64,000 nucleotides of DNA from Glaciibacter superstes DSM 21135 (GCF_000421145.1 NZ_ATWH01000004.1:248001-312000); one strand, 5' to 3'; positions 50,156 to 59,200 are shown, numbered from the stretch's first letter. Numbers and translations: made by a program. The notes: generated by a model not told the origin, from the sequence alone.

Positions 50156-51394
50156 CTACTTGATGGCGGCCTGGATGTCGCCGGTCATCTTCTGCCAGAG
50201 CTGCGCCGGGTCGCCCTCGCCGGAGATGATCGCGGCTTCGGTGACACCCCAGAACTGCCAGACCTTGCCCATCTGCGGAATGTTCGGCATTGGAACGGCG
50301 TCAGCTGCAACGGCACCGAATCCCGCGGTGATCGGGTCGGAGCTCGCCGCCTCGAATGCCGAGGTGAGCGCCGGGGCGCGGCCGCCGACCTCATAGAGGG
50401 CGGTCTGCACGTCTTCTGAGCCGATGTAGTTCACGAGGAACTCGTTGGCCGCAAGCGCGTTCTTGGTCTTGGCACTGACCACGAAGCCCTGAACGCCGAC
50501 GAACGGTTGCGCAGCGGCGCCGCCCGCAGACGGAATTGGGTCGACCGCGACGTCGATGCCGGCCTTCTGGGCATCCGGCACGTTCCACGGCCCGGTGATG
50601 AAGAAGGGCGAAGCGCCCGCGTTGAACTTCTCCTTGGCAATATCACCGGTGACGTTGACGCTGAGGTGTCCTGCGGCACCCTCCTGGGCGAGCCAGGCGG
50701 CGAACGCTTCGCCGCCGGCGTTGCCGACGATGAGGTCTTCGGGGTTGTAGCTTCCATCGGCGTTGGTGCCGAAGACCGGGGCGCCGAACGACGTCTGGAA
50801 CGGGTAGAGGTGGAACGGGTCGGACTCCGGCCCGACCTGCACGAGGAACGGGAACTCCGTGCCGGCTGCCGTGCCGGCCGCGATCATCTCGTCGTAGCTG
50901 GCCGGTGCGTTCGGTGCGAGCGCCGTGTTGCGCAGCAGGGCGATGTTCTCGATGGAGTACGGAACACCGTAGGTCTTGCCTTCGTAGCTCATGGCAGTGA
51001 CGGCGACCGGCTCGTAGTCCGCGGCGGTGTCACCGAGTTCAACCGGCTGCACAACTCCGTTGGTGACGAAGTTGCCAAGCCAGTCGTGTGCCGCGATGGA
51101 GATATCGGGCCCCTTGCCGGTCGGCACCTGCGCGATGAGTTCTTCCTGGATCTTGCCGAAGTCCTTCTGCACGAGCTTGACCTTCACGCCGGATTCTTCG
51201 GTGAACGCGGCGGCGGCATCCTTGAGCACGGCGGCGCGGTCGGCGTCGACCCACACTGTCAGTGCGCTGGAGGCGGAGTCGGAATCGCCGCTCCCGCCGG
51301 TTGAACCGCCGGCTGAGCAACCGGCCAGGGCAACGGATGCGACGGCCATCACTGCACCGGCAGCGAGGAGGCCTTTCTTCTTCTTCACCAGCAT
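50156..51394 (-). CDS. malE: Maltodextrin-binding lipoprotein (MalE type)
   Basis: 412 residues. Lipoprotein signal with a KKKK start and lipobox LAGC. Family 1 binding protein similar to MalE: LTVWVDADRAAVLKDAAAAFTEESGVKVKLVQKDF, PTGKGPDISIAAHDWLGNFV, GKTYGVPYSIENIALLRNTAL and FNAGASPFFITGPWNV. The ATG at 51394 begins the signal peptide; the frame runs open to 52291 but there it is antisense to the GH13 gene. It is first in the malEFG-GH13 operon, read from a strong promoter at 51443-51471. Confidence 0.93.
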   Translation of the reverse strand: MLVKKKKGLLAAGAVMAVASVALAGCSAGGSTGGSGDSDSASSALTVWVDADRAAVLKDAAAAFTEESGVKVKLVQKDFGKIQEELIAQVPTGKGPDISIAAHDWLGNFVTNGVVQPVELGDTAADYEPVAVTAMSYEGKTYGVPYSIENIALLRNTALAPNAPASYDEMIAAGTAAGTEFPFLVQVGPESDPFHLYPFQTSFGAPVFGTNADGSYNPEDLIVGNAGGEAFAAWLAQEGAAGHLSVNVTGDIAKEKFNAGASPFFITGPWNVPDAQKAGIDVAVDPIPSAGGAAAQPFVGVQGFVVSAKTKNALAANEFLVNYIGSEDVQTALYEVGGRAPALTSAFEAASSDPITAGFGAVAADAVPMPNIPQMGKVWQFWGVTEAAIISGEGDPAQLWQKMTGDIQAAIK

Positions 51395-51428
51395 TGGTGT
51401 GAGCCTTTCGTGGGAGCGCCAACAGAAT

Positions 51429-51471
51429 TGCAAGCGATTACATGTATAGCTGCTCAATTCTCGATTGACAA
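51429..51471 (-). promoter_or_regulatory. malE promoter with LacI-type operator
   Basis: On the minus strand, TTGTCA (51466-51471), a 17-base spacer and TATACA (51443-51448). The operator-like TGTAATCGCTTGCA (plus strand 51429-51442) follows directly after the -10 and covers the transcription start, a typical repressor position. Confidence 0.65.
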
Positions 51472-51527
51472 CTCGCGGAACGGCAATCGAGAACAGTTCG
51501 TGACCCCTCGAAAGAGGGAGGGACAAA

Positions 51528-51564
51528 TGCAACCGCTTCCACTTCGGTCCGAATGCCGTAATGT
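51528..51564 (+). promoter_or_regulatory. Operator and leaderless promoter of the GH13 alpha-glucosidase gene
   Basis: The LacI-type site TGCAACCGCTTCCA (51528-51541) lies where the -35 hexamer is expected, 17 bases before a -10 TAATGT (51559-51564). The ATG at 51572 follows 7 bases later, so the transcript is probably leaderless. Confidence 0.55.
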
Positions 51565-51571
51565 GTGAGGC

Positions 51572-53329
51572 ATGACGAGCCCCGACATTGACACCCAGAC
51601 CCTGGCCGGCACCGAACGCGCGACAGAGGCCGACGCGACCGGCACGGCTACCGGCACCGCGGCCGGCACCGAGTGGTGGCGCACCGCCGTGATCTACCAG
51701 ATCTATCCCCGGTCGTTCGCCGACGCTGACGGCGACGGCATGGGCGACCTCCCCGGCATCACGCACCGGCTGCCCGCGCTCCGCGAACTGGGCGTCGATG
51801 CCATCTGGTTGTCCCCCTTCTACACCTCGCCGCAGCGCGATGCCGGCTACGACGTCGCCGACTACTGCGACGTCGACCCCCGATTCGGAACGCTGGCCGA
51901 CTTCGACCTGATGCAGGGCGCTGCGCATGATCTCGGCATCCGGGTCATCGTCGACCTGGTTCCCAACCATTCGTCGAGCGATCACCGCTGGTTCCAGGCG
52001 GCCCTGGCCGCCGCGCCGGGCAGCGAGGAACGCGGCCGGTACGTATTCCGTGACGGCAGGGGCGACAACGGCGAGCTGCCGCCGAACAACTGGGAGTCGG
52101 TGTTCGGCGGCCTCGCCTGGACCCGCGTCACCGAGGCAGATGGAGCTCCCGGCCAGTGGTACCTGCACCTCTTCGACAGCACCCAGCCCGACTTCGACTG
52201 GTCTAACCCGTGGGTGCGGGAGCAGTTCCGCGACGTGCTGCGGTTCTGGCTCGACCGCGGCGTTGATGGTTTCCGGGTGGATGTCGCGCACGGCATGGTC
52301 AAAGCAGACGGGCTCCCCGACTACACCCCCGCAGTCGAGGGCGGAAGCATGGGCGGCGGCTCAGCAACCCTGGAACCCGGTATCAGTGTTGAGCCCCCGG
52401 AGCCCGCACCGTATTGGGCGCAGGAGGGTGTGCACGACATCTACCGCGACTGGCGCCTGCTCCTCGACGAATACCCTGGCGACCGCATCCTGGCGGCTGA
52501 GGCGTGGGTCGACCCGCTCGCCCGCGTGGCCAAGTGGGTGCGACCAGACGAGATGCACCAGGCGTTCAACTTCGCCTATCTCGAGACGCCATGGTCTGCA
52601 CCGGCGCTGCGCAGCGTCATCGACGACTCGCTTGACGCGTTCAGCTCGGTCGGCGCCCCGAGCACGTGGGTGCTCTCCAACCACGACGTTGTGCGCCACG
52701 CCTCGCGCCTCGCCCTCACCGCAGAGAATCTGCAGGGTCATGGCATCGGCCCGAAGACCGTCGGCCTTCCAGACCCGGTCGTCGGTCTGCGCCGTGCACG
52801 CGCCGCGAGCATGCTCATGCTGTCGTTGCCCGGATCGAGCTACATCTACCAGGGCGAAGAACTCGGGCTGCCAGAGGTCGTCGACCTTCCGGACTCCGCA
52901 CGTCAGGATCCGACCTGGTTCCGCACCAACGGCGAACGATACGGCCGTGACGGATGCCGCGTGCCGATCCCATGGGAAGCCGCCGCTCCGTCGTACGGCT
53001 TCGGTCCGACTACGGCCAGCTGGCTCCCCCAGCCTGCCGAGTGGGCAGCTCTCGCCCGCGACGTGCAGGAGGGTGCTGACGGGTCAACGCTCGAGCTGTA
53101 CAAGCTCGCCCTGCGGCTGCGCCGTGAGCACGCGCTCGGGCTCGGCGCCGTTGACTGGCTGGACGGCTTCGGCGACGAGGTCGTTGCGCTCCGGAACGGC
53201 GACGTGACCGTGATCGCGAACGCCGGTGCGGCACCCGTCGACCTGCCGGATGGCGACGTGCTGCTGGCCAGCGGGCCACTCGACGGGCGCAGCCTGCCCG
53301 GCGACACCACGGTCTGGCTGCGCGCGTAA
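51572..53329 (+). CDS. GH13 alpha-glucosidase (oligo-1,6-glucosidase / maltase type)
   Basis: 585 residues. Starts with WWRTAVIYQIYPRSFADADGDGMGDLPGI, where the DADGDG calcium site and SFADADGDGMGDL typify subfamily 23/30 alpha-glucosidases. Catalytic Asp237 in GFRVDVAHGM, Glu310 in LAAEAWVD, and Asp in LSNHDVVRH. There is no signal peptide. It is divergent from malE and probably under the same repressor; it releases glucose from imported maltodextrins. The first 28 residues are threonine-rich and not part of the fold. Confidence 0.93.
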   Translation: MTSPDIDTQTLAGTERATEADATGTATGTAAGTEWWRTAVIYQIYPRSFADADGDGMGDLPGITHRLPALRELGVDAIWLSPFYTSPQRDAGYDVADYCDVDPRFGTLADFDLMQGAAHDLGIRVIVDLVPNHSSSDHRWFQAALAAAPGSEERGRYVFRDGRGDNGELPPNNWESVFGGLAWTRVTEADGAPGQWYLHLFDSTQPDFDWSNPWVREQFRDVLRFWLDRGVDGFRVDVAHGMVKADGLPDYTPAVEGGSMGGGSATLEPGISVEPPEPAPYWAQEGVHDIYRDWRLLLDEYPGDRILAAEAWVDPLARVAKWVRPDEMHQAFNFAYLETPWSAPALRSVIDDSLDAFSSVGAPSTWVLSNHDVVRHASRLALTAENLQGHGIGPKTVGLPDPVVGLRRARAASMLMLSLPGSSYIYQGEELGLPEVVDLPDSARQDPTWFRTNGERYGRDGCRVPIPWEAAAPSYGFGPTTASWLPQPAEWAALARDVQEGADGSTLELYKLALRLRREHALGLGAVDWLDGFGDEVVALRNGDVTVIANAGAAPVDLPDGDVLLASGPLDGRSLPGDTTVWLRA

Positions 53330-53332
53330 CCG

Positions 53333-53368
53333 CACAGCACCTATCCTCACAGCACCTATCCTCACAGC
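53333..53368 (+). repeat. 15-bp tandem repeat before the alarmone synthetase gene
   Basis: Two exact copies of CACAGCACCTATCCT (53333-53347, 53348-53362) followed by a partial third (CACAGC). It lies between the alpha-glucosidase stop and the next start. Confidence 0.8.
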
Positions 53369-53407
53369 GACGCTCGCTACCATCAATTTCATGCCGAAGG
53401 TGATGAT

Positions 53408-54172
53408 GTGAGCGAGTCCGTGCGCGAGACGGAGACCGACAATCAGGGTGACCTGCGCGACCTCAGGAACGAGATCACGCGGTTCATGATGTCGTACAAG
53501 TTCGCGATCGACGAGGTGATGACCAAGGTCAACATTCTCAAGGAGGAGTTCGCGTCGATCCACGAGTACAGCCCGATCGAGCACGTCAACTCTCGCCTGA
53601 AGTCACCGGAGAACATTCTGGCGAAGGCGGGGCGCAAGGGATGCCGACTGGACCTCGACGACATCCGGGAGCAGATTCAGGACATCGCCGGGGTGCGCAT
53701 CACCTGCAGCTTCATCACCGACACCTATCGCATCCGCGACATGCTGATGAACCAGACCGACATCACGGTGCTCGAGGTGAAGGACTATATCGCGGAGCCG
53801 AAGGAGAACGGGTACCAAAGCCTGCACCTCATCGTTGCGGTTCCGGTGTTCATGTCAGACCGGGTGCAAAAGGTCACGGTCGAAGTGCAGATCCCCACCA
53901 TCGCGATGGACTTCTGGGCCAGCCTCGAGCACAAGATCTACTACAAGTACGACGGCACGGTTCCGCCTGAGCTGCTGATCGACCTCAAGCAGGCAGCGGA
54001 TGCCGCCGGCCGGCTCGACGTGCAGATGGAACGGCTGCACGACCAGGTCGTCGCCCTCGGGGCCGAGCGCACAACAGACGACGAGGCCCAACGCATCCGT
54101 GGCCTGCCCCACCTGCCGCTCAGCAGCGAGCTGCTTGCCGCTTTCGCACGTGGCGGTGCCGGCCGCGCCTGA
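53408..54172 (+). CDS. Small alarmone synthetase (RelA/SpoT synthetase domain protein)
   Basis: 254 residues containing only the (p)ppGpp synthetase domain, with no hydrolase, TGS or ACT regions. Motifs: RLKSPENILAKAGRKG, DIAGVRITCSF, EPKENGYQSLHLIVAV, and VEVQIPTIAMDFWASLEHKIYYK, the last holding the catalytic Glu. Such proteins make ppGpp or pGpp under cell-envelope or other stress. It starts with GTG. It is similar to the RelQ/RelP-like synthetases but cannot be placed further by eye. It converges on the M23 peptidase gene with a 31-base gap. Confidence 0.9.
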   Translation: MSESVRETETDNQGDLRDLRNEITRFMMSYKFAIDEVMTKVNILKEEFASIHEYSPIEHVNSRLKSPENILAKAGRKGCRLDLDDIREQIQDIAGVRITCSFITDTYRIRDMLMNQTDITVLEVKDYIAEPKENGYQSLHLIVAVPVFMSDRVQKVTVEVQIPTIAMDFWASLEHKIYYKYDGTVPPELLIDLKQAADAAGRLDVQMERLHDQVVALGAERTTDDEAQRIRGLPHLPLSSELLAAFARGGAGRA

Positions 54173-54203
54173 GGCGGTTTGTGCGGGTGCGGCGAGCTGA
54201 TGC

Positions 54204-55841
54204 TCAGTTGACGTTGGCGTACAGCCACTCGAGCGGGTCGACCTTGTTGCCGGCCTTGCCACCGATGCGGATCTCGAAGTGCAGGTGCGGCCCGGTCGAC
54301 ATGCCGGTTGTGCCGGTCGATCCGATGACCTGGCCGACCTTGACGACGTCGCCGGTCTTGAACTTCATCGAGCCGTGCTGCATGTGAGCGTAGACACTCG
54401 AGACGGGCTTGCCGTCGATCATGTGATCGATGATCATGTGCACGCCGAGGCTGCCTTCGCCGTCATCGGCAAGGCTGACGACTCCGTCTGAAATGGCCTG
54501 GATGGGAGCGCCGAGACCGGGGTTGAAGTCCTGCCCGCCGTGGTCTGATGAGCAGCCGGAGCAGTCGCGAAAGCCGAAGTGGTCACCGATGTGCACGCCC
54601 ACGGCGAATGGCCACTGGATCGTGCCGTTGGGGTTGTTGGTGAAGGTGCCTTCCAGGCGGATGCCGCTGGCTGCAGCGACCTCTGCGATGGACTTCGACT
54701 CGTACCCATCGCGCTGTACGGAGATAGTGTCGGTTCCTCCGGCAATGTCGAGCGACTGGGCCGGTTCGGAGTCCACCGGCTGCAGTGCCTCGTGGGCAGC
54801 GGCCTCGACGTCAGATGACGACAGCAGCGCTTCAGCCGGAAGTGACGTGGCGACAGCCATCAGCAGGGCGAATGACATTGCTGCCAGGGTGACGCCCTTG
54901 GCAGCAAGCCTGCGGGCGCCTTTCTTGGTTGCACCGGACTTGGCGGCGGCCGGCTGCGTTGGAACGCGAGCGGAGGTCGTCGGCACAAACGGCTTACGGG
55001 GCGGCTGAGAGTTAGAGGACTGCTTCGCGTCATCGGCCCACGACGAGGCAGAGTCCGTGCCGGCTGGTGCGAGCGGGATCTCGGGCGATGTGAAGAGATC
55101 GCGCTCGCCTGGTTCGGTGAGCGGCGCGTCGGCAGTCGAATCCGCGGCCGTGCGGTTGCCGCGCAGGCTTGCCCGCGTGGGAAGCGGAATCTCGGCTGAA
55201 GTTGTGGGCCCACCGAGCCCGGTGAGCAGCTGGTCGAAGTCGGAGACGGATGCCTCAGGCACGGATGTGCGTGCCACAACATCGCGGAGCACGGCTTCGC
55301 GTGGCTCACTAGCAGCGGGCTCGAGCAGAACGGGCTCGAGATCTGGCAGCCTCAACTCGGCGACGATGGTGTTGGCGGCTGGTGCGGTGAGTCCCTGCCC
55401 CACTCCTGCAGCGGGCACCAGCGCGGGGACGATCTCAGCGTCAGTGGCCACTGCAGGCACGACCACGGCAGACAGGAACTCGGCAGGGACGATCTCGGCG
55501 GGAGCGATCTCGGCGCTGATAACCGCAGGAACGAGTTCGGCGTTAACTACTTCGGCGGCAACGGTGTCGGCCGGAACGATCTCGGCGTTCACGACCTCAG
55601 CAAGAACGACCTCAGCAGGAACAATCTCAGCACTAACGATGTCAACGCGTACAACCCCAGCGGGCTTCAGCTCGACGGGAGCTGCCAGCTCTCCTGCTAC
55701 CGCCGCGGAAATCGGTGTGGCGCCTGCCGACATCCGTTCGCGTTCACGGATCTCACGGCGAGTGAGTTGCCTGTTCGACGCGCCACTGGGGTCACTCGCA
55801 TCGGACACAGGGGCGTCCGATGCGCGGGAGTGACGTGACAA
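54204..55841 (-). CDS. M23-family metallopeptidase with AE-rich repeat region
   Basis: Cell-wall endopeptidase. The C-terminal LytM/M23 domain has the zinc ligands in HGGQDFNPGLG, YAHMQHGSM and GPHLHFEIR. Upstream are a single hydrophobic helix (LAAMSFALLMAVATSLPAEALL) and a long N-terminal part, which must be cytoplasmic if that helix is an anchor. Residues about 66-125 consist of roughly eleven tandem pentapeptides of the type A-E-[IV]-V-[PN]. The true start is uncertain: the frame is open to 56042, TTG at 55841 or an ATG at 55733 are possible, and RREIRERER upstream of the latter favours a longer form. Confidence 0.8.
   Translation of the reverse strand: MSRHSRASDAPVSDASDPSGASNRQLTRREIRERERMSAGATPISAAVAGELAAPVELKPAGVVRVDIVSAEIVPAEVVLAEVVNAEIVPADTVAAEVVNAELVPAVISAEIAPAEIVPAEFLSAVVVPAVATDAEIVPALVPAAGVGQGLTAPAANTIVAELRLPDLEPVLLEPAASEPREAVLRDVVARTSVPEASVSDFDQLLTGLGGPTTSAEIPLPTRASLRGNRTAADSTADAPLTEPGERDLFTSPEIPLAPAGTDSASSWADDAKQSSNSQPPRKPFVPTTSARVPTQPAAAKSGATKKGARRLAAKGVTLAAMSFALLMAVATSLPAEALLSSSDVEAAAHEALQPVDSEPAQSLDIAGGTDTISVQRDGYESKSIAEVAAASGIRLEGTFTNNPNGTIQWPFAVGVHIGDHFGFRDCSGCSSDHGGQDFNPGLGAPIQAISDGVVSLADDGEGSLGVHMIIDHMIDGKPVSSVYAHMQHGSMKFKTGDVVKVGQVIGSTGTTGMSTGPHLHFEIRIGGKAGNKVDPLEWLYANVN
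55466..55645 (-). repeat. 15-bp coding repeat array in the M23 gene
   Basis: About eleven imperfect units resembling GGAACGATCTCGGCG (plus strand), each encoding five residues of the Ala-Glu-rich segment. Such arrays can change in copy number by slippage or recombination. Confidence 0.7.
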
Positions 55842-55972
55842 AGCGGCGGGTCTTTCGATGAGGGCTGACGGTAGGCTCTGACGTTGAAATTGACCTACGG
55901 CCAAAATAACGAATCGGTAAACACTAACGCGGCTGGCGCCGGATATCCAACCGAAAACGCCCTGTTGCCCCC

Positions 55973-56001
55973 AAAAAAGAGGGCAGCCTTGACAGGCCCT
56001 C
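55973..56001 (-). terminator. Intrinsic terminator of the inositol-phosphatase gene
   Basis: On the minus strand, GAGGGC (56001-55996), an 11-base loop, GCCCTC (55984-55979), then six T (55978-55973). It lies 84 bases beyond the stop of the gene at 56085. Confidence 0.75.
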
Positions 56002-56084
56002 TGGCTGGCCCAGCAACCGCATTCCGGGGTGTTGCGCATCACGACGCGGATCCTGACGGGTTGTCAACGTCGAAGGCAGTCCGT

Positions 56085-56912
56085 TCACCGCTCGTTCATA
56101 TGCGAAACGAAGAGTTTGCTGAGAATCGGCTCGAGCGTGTCGTAGAGGTCGGGTGCGCCGGCGATCAGCAGGTCGCTGCTTTCGCGGTCCGTGCCGAAGG
56201 CGCCGACCTTGGCGCCGGCCTCTCGTGCAATGAGGGCGCCGGCGGCGTGGTCCCAGGGGTTCAGGCCGCGTTCGTAGTAGAGGTCGATTCTGCCGGAGGC
56301 GACGGAGCACAGGTCGAGCGCGGCCGAACCGATGCGACGGATGTCCCTGACCGTTTCGACGAGACCGCCGATGACCTTCGCCTGCCGCACTCGGCGGGCT
56401 GCACTGTAGGAGAAGCCGGTGCCGACCAGGGCGAGCGGCAGCGGCACTCCGGTGTTCGCCTGGAGTCGCCGGTCACCGAGGTAGGCGCCGCCCCCGGCCG
56501 ATGCCGTGAACAGTTCGCCGGTCGCCGGGTTGAATACGACGCCGGCAAGTGCGGTCCAGGTGGTCGGTTCTGGGTCGCCTTCGACGACGGCGATGCTGAC
56601 CGCGTAGGCCGGGATGCCGTAGAGGAAGTTGACGGTGCCGTCGATGGGATCGACGACCCAGGTGAGACCGGATGTACCTGGTGTGGCCTCTGACTCTTCA
56701 CCGTAGAAGCCATCGTCCGGTCGCGCTTCGGCAATCAGGCGGCGGATGAGGACCTCGGTCTCGCGGTCGGCGTGCGTCACGATGTCTTCTGGTGCCGACT
56801 TCGTTTCGGCGACTTCCACGCCTTCAGAGCGGCGGCGGGCGGCCAGCTCGCCGGCCTCGATCGCGATCGTGCGGGCCAGATCGAGCAGTTCTGCTGGGGA
56901 AGGTGTCGTCAT
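56085..56912 (-). CDS. Inositol monophosphatase family protein
   Basis: 275 residues. Metal-binding motifs: GEESE (about residue 70), WVVDPIDGTVNFLYGIP, and the C-terminal LNPWDHAAGALIAREAGAKV. The Li-sensitive Mg-dependent phosphatase family acts on inositol-1-phosphate, histidinol phosphate or similar sugar phosphates; actinobacteria have several paralogues, so the substrate is open. It stands alone and ends in a clear terminator. Confidence 0.92.
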   Translation of the reverse strand: MTTPSPAELLDLARTIAIEAGELAARRRSEGVEVAETKSAPEDIVTHADRETEVLIRRLIAEARPDDGFYGEESEATPGTSGLTWVVDPIDGTVNFLYGIPAYAVSIAVVEGDPEPTTWTALAGVVFNPATGELFTASAGGGAYLGDRRLQANTGVPLPLALVGTGFSYSAARRVRQAKVIGGLVETVRDIRRIGSAALDLCSVASGRIDLYYERGLNPWDHAAGALIAREAGAKVGAFGTDRESSDLLIAGAPDLYDTLEPILSKLFVSHMNER

Positions 56913-57052
56913 GCTCCCACGCTACCCAACTGGGGTGACGACCACAGCGGCGAGCGCGCAACCTACGTCAAGACACGCAGAGCGACGTGACACGTTTGTG
57001 CGATCCGTAAATTTGCCGCCGAATTGTCGACAGATCGGATGAAGTGGCTACG

Positions 57053-57058
57053 TACACT
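57053..57058 (+). promoter_or_regulatory. -10 element of a leaderless promoter
   Basis: TACACT, 6 bases before the ATG at 57065. No convincing -35 was found at standard spacing. Confidence 0.4.
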
Positions 57059-57064
57059 GATCCG

Positions 57065-57781
57065 ATGATGGCAACGCGATACGTGACTGATACGGCCAGA
57101 GCGAACTGGAGTTCGCTGTTCGCGGGGATCATCGGCATCGCCGTGGCCGTGTGGCTCGCAGCAACGCGAGGTGACCTCGCGAACATCGAGCCCCTTTCGT
57201 TCACGATCGACATCTATCTGCTGATGTGGCCCACTTTCGGCGGCATTTACCTCATCTGGACGCACGTTGTTTACTCCAACCAAGGTCCACGGTCCCTCGG
57301 TTCGCACGCCAGGCGAGAGAGGGAGCTCCAACGACGCTGGTGGTCATGGCTCGCCGGTTACGGTGGCGCATCGGGTTGGACGCTGGCGGCTGCGTTCGTC
57401 GCCGTTCTTGTGACTGTCCTCATCGCCCAGAATGCCCTCTATCGGAGCGACCCGCTGTATGTCGCGTTGGGACTGCTCAGCGTGGCCACATCCTGGGCTC
57501 TGATGGTCTACTCGTTTGCGCTTCAGTACCTTCGACTCGAATCCAGCGGCAGCGACGGAGAAATCGAGCACATCACGATGGACCTCGAAGGGGACCCGCG
57601 GTTCAGCGACTACCTGACTCTCGCCGTCCTTCTCTCCACGATGGCGGCGACCGTCTCAGCGAAGATCCGCACGCGCAAGGCGTGGTCCCTGGTGAGAACA
57701 CACGTGCTGTTCGCTTTCACGTTCAACTCGGTGATAGTGGCCATGGTCGTGTCGCTTCTCTTTGGCGGGCTTGTCCGCTAA
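57065..57781 (+). CDS. DUF1345 family membrane protein
   Basis: About 238 residues with five hydrophobic helices: GIIGIAVAVWLAA, FTIDIYLLMWPTFGGIYLIW, TLAAAFVAVLVTVLIAQNAL, VALGLLSVATSWALMVYSFAL, and the C-terminal FAFTFNSVIVAMVVSLLFGGL. The block DPRFSDYLTLAVLLSTMAATVSA is the conserved DUF1345 core. Function unknown. ATG 57065 is preferred over GTG 57044 because a -10 element sits 6 bases upstream and no ribosome-binding site serves the longer form. Confidence 0.82.
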   Translation: MMATRYVTDTARANWSSLFAGIIGIAVAVWLAATRGDLANIEPLSFTIDIYLLMWPTFGGIYLIWTHVVYSNQGPRSLGSHARRERELQRRWWSWLAGYGGASGWTLAAAFVAVLVTVLIAQNALYRSDPLYVALGLLSVATSWALMVYSFALQYLRLESSGSDGEIEHITMDLEGDPRFSDYLTLAVLLSTMAATVSAKIRTRKAWSLVRTHVLFAFTFNSVIVAMVVSLLFGGLVR

Positions 57782-57833
57782 GACGCGCGTAAATGAGGAA
57801 TCGGGTGGGCTGGCTGGACGTTCTCCGAGAGGG

Positions 57834-57915
57834 TGGCGAGTGAGGGATTCGAACCCCCGAATGCTGAGCAGTCTGATTTACAGTCAGATCCCTTTGGCCG
57901 CTTGGGTAACTCGCC
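57834..57915 (-). tRNA. tRNA-Tyr (GTA)
   Basis: An 82-nt type II tRNA: acceptor GGCGAGT with ACTCGCC, anticodon loop CTGTAAA (anticodon GTA), a long variable arm (ACTGCTCAGCATTC), and T arm GGGGGTTCGAATCCCTC. No CCA encoded. Confidence 0.93.
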
Positions 57916-58093
57916 ATGCGCACCCGACCATATGCAGAACACCTGACCGAAGACGCTGAACAAGAATACAAGGCACATGCCCCCAGCGAGAAATCAGCCG
58001 GTCAGGCCGCACCACCGAGCCCGCTCACCCGCCTCTCTCGGTATGATCTGAACACCCCTCTCCCCCGCACCAACTCGCTGTCAAAGGAAGCCC

Positions 58094-59110
58094 ATGGTCG
58101 GCATCGACGAGGTCGCCCGCCTGGCCGGCGTCTCCACCGCCACGGTCTCGCGCGCCCTGAGCGGCAACGGCCACGTCTCCCCGACGACCAGGGTCAAGGT
58201 CGAGGCGGCAGCGGGCGAACTCGGCTACGTGGTCTCCTCGAGCGCCTCGAGCCTCGCATCCGGTCGCATGAAGAACGTCGGCGTCGTTGTCCCCTTCCTC
58301 GGACGCTGGTACTTCTCCAGCGTCGTGGAGGGCGCCCAGCAATCGCTGCTGCGGCAGGGCTACGACCTCACCCTCTACAACCTCACCGGCGGCGGCGAGG
58401 AGCGACGTAGCGTCTTCGAGCACTTCCTGCTTCGCCAGCGAGTGGATGCCGTGATCGCGATCTCGCTGGAACTGACCGAAAGCGAGGTGGCCCGCCTGCA
58501 CGCGCTCGGAAAGCCACTCGTGGGCGTCGGCGGCCCCATCGAAGGCGTGCGCACCCTCACCATCGACGACGTGGCGGTCGCCCGTCTCGCGACCGAGCAC
58601 CTGCTGGCCCTTGGCCACAGTCGCATCGCGCACATCGGCGGCAACAACGCCTTCGACGTCGACTTCCACCTTCCGACGAACCGCCGCGTCGGCTACGAAG
58701 CAGCGCTGGAGGCGGCCGGAATCACCGTCTCACCCGAGAACTTCCAGCCGGCTGACTTCACGATCCGCGGCGGCTACCAGGCGGCCAAGCAGCTGCTCGG
58801 TCGGCCCCACGACCGGCCCACCGCCATCTTCGCGGCCTCCGACGAAATGGCGATCGGCAGCATCCTAGCCGCCCGCGACCTGGGACTCTCCGTTCCACGC
58901 GACGTCTCCGTGATCGGCATCGACGACCACGACCTCGCCGATTTCTTCGGCCTGAGCACGGTGGCGCAGTTCCCACGCGGGCTCGGTGAGAAGGCGGTCG
59001 AGATCCTGATGGACCAGCTGCACCCTGGCAAGCGCGACCAGGAGGGCCTGAACACCCCCATGCCGTTCGAGCTGATCGTGCGCTCGAGCACCGCCCGCCC
59101 ACCGGAGTAG
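58094..59110 (+). CDS. LacI-family transcriptional regulator
   Basis: 338 residues. Helix-turn-helix and hinge: VGIDEVARLAGVSTATVSRALSGNGHVSPTTRVKVEAAAGELGY. The sensor domain is of the periplasmic-binding type (NVGVVVPFLGRWYFSSVVEGAQ, VSVIGIDDHDLADFFGLSTVAQFPRGLG). AAAGGAAG precedes the ATG by 5 bases and a TATGAT -10 lies at 58042. It is not adjacent to a sugar operon; the maltodextrin locus 5-13 kb away, with two LacI-type sites and no local regulator, is a good candidate target. Confidence 0.9.
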   Translation: MVGIDEVARLAGVSTATVSRALSGNGHVSPTTRVKVEAAAGELGYVVSSSASSLASGRMKNVGVVVPFLGRWYFSSVVEGAQQSLLRQGYDLTLYNLTGGGEERRSVFEHFLLRQRVDAVIAISLELTESEVARLHALGKPLVGVGGPIEGVRTLTIDDVAVARLATEHLLALGHSRIAHIGGNNAFDVDFHLPTNRRVGYEAALEAAGITVSPENFQPADFTIRGGYQAAKQLLGRPHDRPTAIFAASDEMAIGSILAARDLGLSVPRDVSVIGIDDHDLADFFGLSTVAQFPRGLGEKAVEILMDQLHPGKRDQEGLNTPMPFELIVRSSTARPPE

Positions 59111-59187
59111 CCCGCGGCATCCGTCGACGTCGCTCACGGGTGGATGCCGGCGGCACCAGCGAGCGCACGCTCGGCGCGCGGTCTGGG

Positions 59188-59193
59188 TACCAT
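59188..59193 (+). promoter_or_regulatory. -10 element of the yajQ promoter
   Basis: TACCAT followed by 7 bases and then the ATG at 59201, the leaderless spacing seen at three other genes in this window. Confidence 0.4.
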
Positions 59194-59200
59194 GGCAGAC

